Source: Micavibrio_A sp041655955
GTDB taxonomy: Bacteria; Pseudomonadota; Alphaproteobacteria; Micavibrionales; Micavibrionaceae
DNA: 64,000 nt
Direction of reading: 5' to 3'
NCBI GenBank assembly: GCA_041655955.1
Contig: JBBAEN010000002.1
Span: 124,001-188,000 of the forward strand
Below, piece by piece: positions 36,176-43,651 of the stretch (within the stretch, counting starts at the first letter, position 1; each line of letters begins with the position of its first letter). Made by a program: the position numbers and the translations under genes. The notes beneath the pieces were generated by a model. That model was not told the DNA's origin. It made no database searches and saw only the letters and a program-made list of their open reading frames with translations.

Positions 36176-37105
36176 ATGCAGGAAAATATTCTGGTTATAA
36201 AGCTTAGCGCCCTTGGCGATTTTATTCAGGCCCTCGGCGCGATGGCGGCGATCCGCGCCCACCATAAAACAGCCCATATAACGCTTTTGACCACCGCGCC
36301 CTATCGGAAACTGGCGGAGCAAAGCGGTTATTTCGATGCCGTAATGATCGATAGCCGCCCGCAATGGAATAAGCCGCGCGCATGGATGGATCTGCGCCGC
36401 CGCCTGAATGCGGGCAAATTCCAGCGCGTCTATGATTTGCAAAATAACGACCGCACCTCTTTTTATTTGCGGCTCCTTTCGCCAAGGCCCGAATGGGTCG
36501 GCACGGCGCGGGGCGCAACGCACCGCTGCAAGGATCTTTCCCGCAAAAAAGGCAAGGCGTTCGACCGCCATGCAAAGATGCTCAAAAGCGCAGGGGTCGG
36601 CCCCGTCCGGCCCGACGCGATGGAATGGGTGAAGCCGGAACATGATTTTTCCCATCTGGCCGCGCCCTATATCCTCATCGTTCCGGGCGCATCGCCGCAA
36701 CATCCCGAAAAAAGATGGCCGCAAAACCATTATGTCGAATTTTGCGACAAGATCTGCGCGAGCGGCTATATGCCCGTGATTATCGGCAGCGCGCACGAGG
36801 CGGAAATCGCGCGGCATCTTTGCGAAAAAATACCGCAGGCCAAAAACCTGACGGCGCAAACATCCATTTTCGATCTGCCCGCCCTCGCCCGCGGCGCGGT
36901 CGGGGTCGTCGGCAACGATACGGGGCCGATGCATATCATCGCGCAGGCGGGATGCCCCGCCATCGTGCTTTTTTCAAACGCAAGCGATCCGGCGCGGCAC
37001 GCCCCGCTCGGCGGCAACGTCATCACGATTCAAAAAGACAGGCTGGAAGATCTCGATCCGGAAAGGGTCTGGCGCGCCTTTAAGCTTCAGCATTCATTGG
37101 CGTAG
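36176..37105 (+). CDS. GT9-family (heptosyltransferase-like) glycosyltransferase
   Basis: 309 aa. It begins ILVIKLSALGDFIQALGAMAAI, the classical ADP-heptose:LPS heptosyltransferase start, with Asp in the ALGD motif, and ends with the donor-site signature VGVVGNDTGPMHIIAQAGCPAIVLF. The WGTARG-like segment WVGTARGATHRCKD and the PGASPQHPEKRWP loop are also family features. It likely transfers a heptose or related sugar to the lipopolysaccharide core. It overlaps the convergent ArsR gene by 19 bp at the 3' ends. Confidence 0.92.
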   Translation: MQENILVIKLSALGDFIQALGAMAAIRAHHKTAHITLLTTAPYRKLAEQSGYFDAVMIDSRPQWNKPRAWMDLRRRLNAGKFQRVYDLQNNDRTSFYLRLLSPRPEWVGTARGATHRCKDLSRKKGKAFDRHAKMLKSAGVGPVRPDAMEWVKPEHDFSHLAAPYILIVPGASPQHPEKRWPQNHYVEFCDKICASGYMPVIIGSAHEAEIARHLCEKIPQAKNLTAQTSIFDLPALARGAVGVVGNDTGPMHIIAQAGCPAIVLFSNASDPARHAPLGGNVITIQKDRLEDLDPERVWRAFKLQHSLA

Positions 37106-37386
37106 ATTGCGATCATACATTCCAGCAGCCGCGGTACGGCGGGATCCTTGATCGAATAGAAAATCGTCTGGGCTTCGCGGCGCGTATCGACGATGCCGTC
37201 GCGGCGGAGCCGCGCAAGATGCTGTGACAGGGCGGACTGGCTGAGCCCCACAAATTTTTCGAGGTCGCCCACATTCTTTTCGCCCTGCGAGAGTATGCAT
37301 ACAATCAGGAATCTTTTTTCATTCGCCAAAGCCTTTAATAAGGCGGCTGCGATATCGGATCGCTCCTGAAGCTTTATCATTTCCAT
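37087..37386 (-). CDS. ArsR-family transcriptional regulator
   Basis: 99 aa winged-helix repressor: ALLKALANEKRFLIVCILSQGE, recognition helix region VGLSQSALSQHLARLRRDGIV, wing TRREAQTIFYSI. The usual ELCVC arsenic-binding motif is absent, so another ligand or a redox signal is likely. The start is the ATG preceded by AAGAAGGG; a second ATG lies two codons later. A small palindrome (37421-37431) lies about 35 bp upstream and could be its own operator. Confidence 0.88.
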   Translation of the reverse strand: MEMIKLQERSDIAAALLKALANEKRFLIVCILSQGEKNVGDLEKFVGLSQSALSQHLARLRRDGIVDTRREAQTIFYSIKDPAVPRLLECMIAIYANEC

Positions 37387-37420
37387 TTGCAAACGCCCTT
37401 CTTGGAACGCCCGGTATAAC

Positions 37421-37431
37421 AACTATAAGTT
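37421..37431 (-). promoter_or_regulatory. Possible ArsR operator
   Basis: AACT-ATA-AGTT, overlapping a second inverted pair ATAAC-N8-GTTAT (37416-37433), sits upstream of the ArsR gene in an AT-rich 218-bp gap shared with nothing but the SDR 3' end. Autoregulation is inferred from position. Confidence 0.35.
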
Positions 37432-37604
37432 ATGTTTCATACTATTATATTTTGACAGACAGTCAGAAAACCTAGAAATAACACCGTTTCTTTATAAGAA
37501 AAATATAATAAGAGTTGTAATAGCTCTTTAAAAAATGGCTGATTTTTTTAAAAGAATCAACGAAATTGCGTTTCAAGCGCGCTTTATTTTATGGGGCGGC
37601 GGCT

Positions 37605-38384
37605 TTAACCGCTTCTTTTTCCCTTTGCCGGAAGGCGCGTCAATATGAGCTGGGCGAGAAAATCCGGCAGAATCGACGCAAACCATGCGGAAAACAACAT
37701 CGGCAGGGGGAAGGCTATCCGGCCCTTATTCCTTGCCAGACCATTTGCGATAAGGCGTGCCGCATCGCCCGCTTCCATCAAAAGCGGCATGGGGAAATCA
37801 TTGGCGTCGGTCATGCGGGATTTGACAAAACCCGGACAGACGACATTGACCTGTACGCCTGTACCGCCAAGGGCGCCGCGCAGGGCCTCGCCATAAAAAC
37901 GTACGGCCCCCTTCGAGGCGCTATAGGCCGGAGCCGACGGAAACCCGCGAAATCCTGCCATAGAGCTGATAAAGGCAATTTGCCCGCGGCCCCGTTCTAT
38001 CATGCGCGGCAAAACCGGCTCCACCGTGTTGAGTACGCCCATAAGATTGACATCGAATATCGCGCGGGCCTGCCCCACAGGCTCACCGCCCATAACCCCG
38101 CCCGTACCGCCGGAAATGCCCGCATTGGCGATAACGAGGTCGAGCGGCGTCTTTTCGTCGCACGCGGCGGCCCATGCCTCCATGGCGGCGCGATCCGTCA
38201 CGTCGCAAACCGCGATCTCCACCGCGGCCCCCTTGCGCATGCAAAGATCCGCAACTTTCTTCAGCCGCGCTTCGTCCCGCCCCGAAAGCGCAAGCGTAAC
38301 GCCCGGCGCGGCATAATATTGCGCCAGCGCCGCACCCAGACCGCTGGAAGCGCCCGTAATCAGGATGGATGCGGGATTTTTCAT
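37605..38384 (-). CDS. SDR-family oxidoreductase
   Basis: 259 aa classical short-chain dehydrogenase. The cofactor motif is ILITGASSGLGAALAQYYA (T-G-x3-G-x-G), followed by VIANAGISGG (NNAG-like), the catalytic Ser in FISSMAGFRG and Tyr/Lys in YSASKGAVRFYG. The C-terminal part is hydrophobic (FPLPMLFSAWFASILPDFLAQL), suggesting membrane association as in lipid- or dolichol-related SDRs. The substrate is unknown. It is divergent from gmk. Confidence 0.9.
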   Translation of the reverse strand: MKNPASILITGASSGLGAALAQYYAAPGVTLALSGRDEARLKKVADLCMRKGAAVEIAVCDVTDRAAMEAWAAACDEKTPLDLVIANAGISGGTGGVMGGEPVGQARAIFDVNLMGVLNTVEPVLPRMIERGRGQIAFISSMAGFRGFPSAPAYSASKGAVRFYGEALRGALGGTGVQVNVVCPGFVKSRMTDANDFPMPLLMEAGDAARLIANGLARNKGRIAFPLPMLFSAWFASILPDFLAQLILTRLPAKGKRSG

Positions 38385-38494
38385 GGGTGCAACCCTATCA
38401 TTTCACGGCAAAAACACAATTGCGGGCTTTGCAGCGGCCTGCCCTGCCGATAGTATGGCGGCATCGCACCACCCTAAAGACGTATAAATATCAT

Positions 38495-39130
38495 ATGGAC
38501 TTCACCTTGAAACGCCGCGGCCTGATGTTTGTTTTATCTTCCCCTTCGGGCGCGGGGAAAACCACGATCACCCGCGCGCTTTTGCAAAAGAACGAGGCGC
38601 TGGAAATTTCCATTTCGGCCACGACGCGCCCGCGGCGCCCCGGCGAAGTGGACGGGCAGGATTATTATTTCGTCGATATACCGCAATTCAACGCCATGGC
38701 CGAAAATGGCGAGATGCTCGAACACGCCAAGGTCTTCGGCAATTATTACGGCACGCCGCGCCAGCCGGTGGAAGAAGCGCTCGCACGCGGCAACGACGTG
38801 ATTTTCGACATTGACTGGCAAGGCACGCAGCAGCTCCGCGAGATCGCCCGCGAGGATCTTGTCACGGTCTTTATCCTGCCCCCCGGCGCGAAAGAGCTTG
38901 AACGCCGCCTCCGCGCCCGCGCGCAAGACAGCGACGAAACGATCCGCCAGCGCATGAGCAAGGCATCCGACGAAATGACCCATTATTCGGAATATGATTA
39001 CGTCCTCATCAACAACAATATCGACACGGCCATCCAGCAGGCGCAAACCATCCTTGATGCGGAGCGCTTGAAGCGCAGCAGGATTGTCGGGCTTTCCGAT
39101 TTCGTGCGCGGGCTGAAAGAAGGGCTATAG
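38495..39130 (+). CDS. gmk: Guanylate kinase
   Basis: Phosphorylates GMP to GDP, 211 aa. P-loop SSPSGAGKTTITRAL, GMP-binding region ISATTRPRRPGEVDGQDYYFVD, and DIDWQGTQQLRE with the catalytic Asp region are all present. The ATG at 38495 gives a protein starting close to the P-loop, as usual for the family. It is followed by a 420-bp low-complexity gap and the convergent rsmA. Confidence 0.96.
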   Translation: MDFTLKRRGLMFVLSSPSGAGKTTITRALLQKNEALEISISATTRPRRPGEVDGQDYYFVDIPQFNAMAENGEMLEHAKVFGNYYGTPRQPVEEALARGNDVIFDIDWQGTQQLREIAREDLVTVFILPPGAKELERRLRARAQDSDETIRQRMSKASDEMTHYSEYDYVLINNNIDTAIQQAQTILDAERLKRSRIVGLSDFVRGLKEGL

Positions 39131-39549
39131 CCCCTGCTTTGAAAACCCCGCAAGCCGCGTGAAAAAAGCCCCTAACAAACACGCCCCCCAAAACAAACAG
39201 CCTCTTTCCAGCAGGCCGGCCCGCCTTTACCGCACCCGGACAAGAAGCCGCCGCATAAAGCGGCACAGAGCGGTACAGGATGGGACGGTAGAGCGGCAGG
39301 CACGCCCCCGCTCCCTCAAGGGCGGCGCGCACTTGCACGGGCGGCAGTGAGGCGGCGGAAGCGGACGACGCCAGCAGGCAGCGGACGAGGGTGCGGGCGA
39401 GGATAGCAGGCAACAGCAACGGACGACGGCAGCAGGCAACAGCAACTGGCGGAGGCAGCGGGCGAGGACAGCAGAGGCAGTGGCGGGGGACGGCAGCGGG
39501 CAGCAGCGCCAGGCAACGCCAGCGGGCGGCGGATAACCCGCCCGCTCTT
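39131..39549. repeat. G-rich low-complexity gap between gmk and rsmA
   Basis: From about 39340 to 39530 the plus strand is a decayed array of GGCAGCAGGCAACAGCAAC-like words (two clear copies around 39403-39450) with very few T residues. No credible gene or clear terminator was seen. Confidence 0.65.
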
Positions 39550-40425
39550 TCAGCCTTCCCGCCGCGCCTTCGTTACGGCAAGGGCAAGACGGGCATAGTC
39601 CCCGACCGCTATATCTTCCGCACGCGCCTGATCGTCCAGGCCGCAAGCTTCGAGGAACGGGGCGTAATTTTTAAGCGAGCTGCGGATCATTTTCCGCCTC
39701 TGGCCGAAGGAGGCGGCGGTCATTTCCTCCATCACCCGAAAGGCCGCAAGCGCCTCTCCGTTCCGCTCCCGCGGCACGAGGCGGACAATCGAGGATGTGA
39801 CTTTCGGCGGCGGCACGAAAGCCGACGCCGGAACATCGAACACTATTTTCGCATCGCACAGCCATTGCGTAAGAACCGAAAGCCGGCCATAGGCTTTCGT
39901 TGACGGGCTTGCGACGATGCGCTGCGCCACTTCTTTCTGGAACATCAATATAAGCTCGCCGTAAATTCCCGCGTCGCCGTGAATATCCTGAAGCCAGCCG
40001 GCAAGCAGCGGCGTCGCGATATTATAGGGAAGATTGGCGATGATATTATAGGGCGGCTTCAAGCCGCGCCGCACGGCGCAAGCGGGCAGGCTCAGCCGCA
40101 GAGCGTCGGCCTGTTCGACATAAAGCCGCCCGTCCGCGGCAAGCACGAGCGAGTCCAGCGCCGCGACGGCCCGCGCGTCATATTCCAGCGCAACGAGCTT
40201 TGGCGCGCCTTCGAGGAGGATCGCCCGCGTCAGCCCGCCGGGGCCGGGGCCGATTTCAAAGGCGGGATTGGTTTTTATGCTGCGCGCCGCGCGCGCGATT
40301 TTCCGCGTGAGATTGAGGTCGAGCAGGAAATTCTGCCCCAGCGCTTTTTCGGCGCGCAGCCCGTGTTCGTTGATAATTTCACGAAGCGGCGGAAGCGCCT
40401 CTACCGGATTAAATGCGTCTGTCAA
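39550..40425 (-). CDS. rsmA: 16S rRNA A1518/A1519 dimethyltransferase
   Basis: KsgA/RsmA, 291 aa, dimethylates two adjacent adenines in helix 45 of 16S rRNA during 30S maturation. Motifs are ALGQNFLLDLNLTRKIA, SAM-binding AFEIGPGPGGLTRAIL, catalytic NLPYNIATPLL (N-L-P-Y) and ASAFVPPPKVTSSIVRL. It overlaps surA by 17 bp. The lptD-surA-pdxA-rsmA order known from other proteobacteria is partly kept, but pdxA is not between them here. Confidence 0.96.
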   Translation of the reverse strand: MTDAFNPVEALPPLREIINEHGLRAEKALGQNFLLDLNLTRKIARAARSIKTNPAFEIGPGPGGLTRAILLEGAPKLVALEYDARAVAALDSLVLAADGRLYVEQADALRLSLPACAVRRGLKPPYNIIANLPYNIATPLLAGWLQDIHGDAGIYGELILMFQKEVAQRIVASPSTKAYGRLSVLTQWLCDAKIVFDVPASAFVPPPKVTSSIVRLVPRERNGEALAAFRVMEEMTAASFGQRRKMIRSSLKNYAPFLEACGLDDQARAEDIAVGDYARLALAVTKARREG

Positions 40426-41389
40426 TGAAGGCCGCCGATTTCAGATCCACAAGCGCTTTTTGCTGCGCCCTGTCGAGCCGCTCATAGCCGATGGAATTGG
40501 TTATCTCGTCGCGGGACGGGATGGAGTCTTCGGTCAATGTGCGCTTTTTCTGAAGCTGGAGGATATGGATGCCGTCCGGCGTCTTGATAGGGTTCGTCAC
40601 ACCGCCTTCTTCGAGTTTGAAGAGCGCGGATTCAAGCGCGGGCGCAAGCTGCCCTTCCTGCACCCATCCCAAAACGCCGCCTTTTTCAGCGCCCGCCGCC
40701 TTGGAAAATTGCGCGGCCACCGCGCCGAACGGCGCTTTTTTCGCCTGTAATTCCGTCGCCATGCGGCGCGCAAATTGTTCCAGCTCGCCCGCGCGTTTTG
40801 AATCCTCGAACGGCAAATAAATTTCAGCCGCAAGATATTCCGTCTGGCCGATTTTTGCGCGGACGCGCTCAAGCCGCGCCTTGGTGTCGCTTTCGCTTAC
40901 CTTGATGCGCGGATGGATGACCTGACGCACGTAATTATTCCACATTAACTGCGCGCGGATCTGGCGGGTCAGAGTCGCGACCGGCACGCCGCTTTGTTTC
41001 AACGCCGCCGCGAATTTCTCGCCCGTCAGATTATTCTGCTGCGCGATAACGTCCAGCGCCTCTGCAATCTCTTCGTCGGACACGCCGACATTATGGCGCT
41101 TTGCTTCCTGCATCTTGATCTGCTCTTCGATCAGCCCCTCAAGAAGCTGCGGCAGGATGCGGTTCCTGATCTCTTCATTGTTCGGAAGGCCCGACGATAT
41201 GATGACGAGCTTCATGCGGTCGGTCACGTCACCCATCGAAATCGCTTCGTCATTGACGACGGCGGCGATGCCCGCGACTTTTTGCGCATAGGCGGGCGCA
41301 GCGGCAAACGGCGCCGCCGCCAAAGTCAGGGCGGAAACCAGAAGGGGGGCCAAACTATAAACGGCTTTTATCAATCTCATTATCGGCAT
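40409..41389 (-). CDS. surA: Periplasmic peptidyl-prolyl isomerase/chaperone SurA
   Basis: 326 aa with a signal peptide (ending AYA-QKV). The N-terminal SurA chaperone domain has GIAAVVNDEAISMGDVTDRM and LEGLIEEQIKMQEAKRHNVGVSDEEI, and is followed by one parvulin domain (GGVLGWVQEGQLAPALESALF ... IKTPDGIHILQL). E. coli SurA has two parvulin domains; a single one is common in alphaproteobacteria. It helps outer-membrane proteins fold. The gene overlaps rsmA downstream. Confidence 0.93.
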   Translation of the reverse strand: MPIMRLIKAVYSLAPLLVSALTLAAAPFAAAPAYAQKVAGIAAVVNDEAISMGDVTDRMKLVIISSGLPNNEEIRNRILPQLLEGLIEEQIKMQEAKRHNVGVSDEEIAEALDVIAQQNNLTGEKFAAALKQSGVPVATLTRQIRAQLMWNNYVRQVIHPRIKVSESDTKARLERVRAKIGQTEYLAAEIYLPFEDSKRAGELEQFARRMATELQAKKAPFGAVAAQFSKAAGAEKGGVLGWVQEGQLAPALESALFKLEEGGVTNPIKTPDGIHILQLQKKRTLTEDSIPSRDEITNSIGYERLDRAQQKALVDLKSAAFIDRRI

Positions 41390-41426
41390 CCTGATTACAT
41401 AGCTTTAAACCGCGCGGGCGGCAACT

Positions 41427-42419
41427 TTATGCCTTTTTCTTGGCGGCAAAACGGCCACCGGGGCGGAAACGGGACAGATAGGACGGCAGCACCGCGTCAA
41501 GCGGCGTGGCCGTAATTCCCAAATCCTGCAATCCCGGCCAATCGCCGCTGCAAACCGCGTTGGTTTTAAGGGACTCCACCTGATCCGGCGTCAAAGGCGG
41601 GTCGGGCAGCAGCAAATTCATCAGCGCGCCCTGAAATTTCGCAAAGCCCCATGGCAGGGAAACAAGCGCCCGTTTGCGGCCCGTATAAAGGAACAGCCTT
41701 TCATAAAGCGCGCGGAAATCCAGTATTTCAGGCCCGCCAAGCTCATAGATCGCGCCCTTGCTTTCCGGCCGCCTGAGGCACGCCGTCACGGCTTTCGCGA
41801 CATCGCCGGCATAAACGGGCTGGAACCGCGTCTTGCCGCCGCCAATCAGCGGCAGGAAAGGCATGATCTGCGCCATTCGCGCAAAAAGATTGAAGAAATT
41901 ATCGTCCGCACCGAAAACCACGGCGGGGCGCAAAATCGTCGCCGCCGGAAAATTTTCAAAGATGGCAAGCTCGCCATTGCGTTTTGATTTTCCGTATTTT
42001 GAATGGTTGAGATCGCAGGCAATCGCGGAAAGATGGATAAAACGCCCCGCTTTTTCCGCGACGCAGGCTTTGGCGATGGCGCGGGGCAATTCGGTATGGA
42101 GGCGGGTAAAACCGCTCTTGCCGCGCTCGGCCAGAATCCCGATGCAATTCACGACGACATCACAGCCCGCAACCGCTTCGCGCAACGTCGCATCGTCCCC
42201 CCGGTAAAAAGGAACGGCGGCAATCTGCCCCGGATTTCCGGCGGTTTTGAGGAAATAGGCGCTTTCCGGCGCGCGCGTCACGACCTTGATCCGGTAGCCC
42301 TCGCGGGCCAGCGCGCCCACAATCTGGCGGCCTATAAACCCTGTGCCGCCGAAAATACAGGCCTGTTTCGTCATCGTGGTGGCCGCAATGGTGGCCGGGG
42401 CGTTTGTCATGGCGCTCAT
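41427..42419 (-). CDS. Complex I NDUFA9-family NAD(P)-binding protein
   Basis: 330 aa atypical SDR. The nucleotide site is ACIFGGTGFIGRQIVGALAREGY at the N-terminus, followed by DVVVNCIGILAERG and FIHLSAIACDLNHSKYGKSKRNGE, in which Tyr/Lys of the SDR site remain, and RFQPVYAGDVAKAV. This matches the alphaproteobacterial/mitochondrial NDUFA9 group, an accessory subunit of respiratory complex I, or related sugar-nucleotide epimerase-like proteins. The start at 42419 is one of several possible in the first 25 codons. Confidence 0.85.
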   Translation of the reverse strand: MSAMTNAPATIAATTMTKQACIFGGTGFIGRQIVGALAREGYRIKVVTRAPESAYFLKTAGNPGQIAAVPFYRGDDATLREAVAGCDVVVNCIGILAERGKSGFTRLHTELPRAIAKACVAEKAGRFIHLSAIACDLNHSKYGKSKRNGELAIFENFPAATILRPAVVFGADDNFFNLFARMAQIMPFLPLIGGGKTRFQPVYAGDVAKAVTACLRRPESKGAIYELGGPEILDFRALYERLFLYTGRKRALVSLPWGFAKFQGALMNLLLPDPPLTPDQVESLKTNAVCSGDWPGLQDLGITATPLDAVLPSYLSRFRPGGRFAAKKKA

Positions 42420-42502
42420 AATGTCTTTTTGCAATGGCCGGGCTTTTGCCCGATACTATATAATTGTATGATGTCTAACGCGTTTTCAGGCACAATAAAA
42501 GA

Positions 42503-43390
42503 ATGACTTGGTTTTCCATACAGAAATTCTGGGGGCTTCCGGCCCTTGCCCTGCTCCTTTGCCTGTCCGGCTTTCCGGCGCTGGCGCAAGAGGGGCCGCA
42601 AGACGGCGAAGAAGACACGCTGAAGCGCCCCATCGTCGTCGAGCTGTTCACGGCGGTGGATTGCGACGCGTGCGTCTATGCCGACCGCATGCTCTATGAC
42701 GCCATGCAAAAGGACAATGTCATCGCGCTGAGCTGCCATATCAAAGGGATGGGCGACGGGGGCGAAGCGCAAAAAATCCGCAAAGGCCCGATGGATCCCT
42801 GCATCTTCCGTCAATGGACGTATGAAACCTCGCGGCGCACGCTCGATACGAATTTGCGCATCCCCTATATGGTCGTCAACGGCATGGAAGAAGCGAACGC
42901 GGGCCATCTCGGCTATTTCCTGCAAATCATGGCGAGCTATAATTATCAGGGCAAAAATAAAACGCTCGAAATTCCGATGCGCTGGAAAGACAAGGAAACG
43001 CTTTCCGTTTACCTGCCGACCGCCGCGGGCAACCGCTACTGGCATTCGGCGAGCCTGTGGCTCGTCCGCTATAAGGACATTATCATCCAAAGGGTCGATC
43101 AGGGCGTCAATAAGGGCCGCGTCCTGCGTTTCAGCAACGTCATCCAGGACATGCGCCATGTCGGTAAATGGCACGGCCAGCACAGGGTCATCGACTTCAA
43201 GGTTCCCCCCGCACAAGGCGGGGATGAGCGCGGCGGCTATGTTATCCTTGCGCAGGAAATGATGGGCGAACCGATGCTCGCCGCCGGAATTTTAAAAGAT
43301 TACGCCCATCCGAACGACAAGAAAATCCCGCAAGCGCAGACGTCGCAGCCGCAAGCGCCGCAGGCCGTCCCCATCGCCCCGTCCAATTGA
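42503..43390 (+). CDS. Exported DUF1223 thioredoxin-like protein
   Basis: 295 aa with a signal peptide (ending ALA-QEG). The mature start IVVELFTAVDCDACVYAD matches the DUF1223 family, whose usual VVELFTSQGCSSCPPAD carries a CxxC; here the pair is CDAC. A Cys also lies in MDPCIFRQW. The C-terminal tail is Gln/Pro/Ala-rich. DUF1223 proteins are thioredoxin-fold, secreted and of unknown function. Confidence 0.85.
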   Translation: MTWFSIQKFWGLPALALLLCLSGFPALAQEGPQDGEEDTLKRPIVVELFTAVDCDACVYADRMLYDAMQKDNVIALSCHIKGMGDGGEAQKIRKGPMDPCIFRQWTYETSRRTLDTNLRIPYMVVNGMEEANAGHLGYFLQIMASYNYQGKNKTLEIPMRWKDKETLSVYLPTAAGNRYWHSASLWLVRYKDIIIQRVDQGVNKGRVLRFSNVIQDMRHVGKWHGQHRVIDFKVPPAQGGDERGGYVILAQEMMGEPMLAAGILKDYAHPNDKKIPQAQTSQPQAPQAVPIAPSN

Positions 43391-43651
43391 ACCGCGCGGG
43401 CGCAACCGTTATCTGGACAAGCCCGGCCCCACGCCCGTCAATGCGGATAAGCCCCCGCCGCGCCTTTTGCCGCGCATGGGGGCAATAAACGCGGGCATAG
43501 CCGTATGATTGCAAAAACCGATCCCTTGCGGATCGCGGGCGGCGGCACTTCCCGCCTACCTATCGCAAATAAGGGGAGAAGCCCTTGCCCGATCGCAGCA
43601 AGCCGGTGATAGTCCGGCGGCGCTTTCGATCCCGAAGAGGGCAGCGTAAGG
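43391..43651 (+). other. Hairpin-rich gap, possible structured RNA
   Basis: At least four local stems can be drawn: 43519-43535 (CGATCC/GGATCG), 43535-43555 (GCGGG/CCCGC), 43571-43586 (AAGGG/CCCTT) and 43602-43618 (GCCGG/CCGGC with a TGATAGT loop), followed by GGGCAGCGTAAGG. The last two pieces recall the core of cobalamin riboswitches, but the 3' box and a downstream target gene are missing. No RNA family was assigned. Confidence 0.35.

Noticed and set aside
43571..43650. A cobalamin riboswitch call
   Set aside because: Only parts of the core are similar; the B12 box and a downstream regulated gene are missing on that strand.
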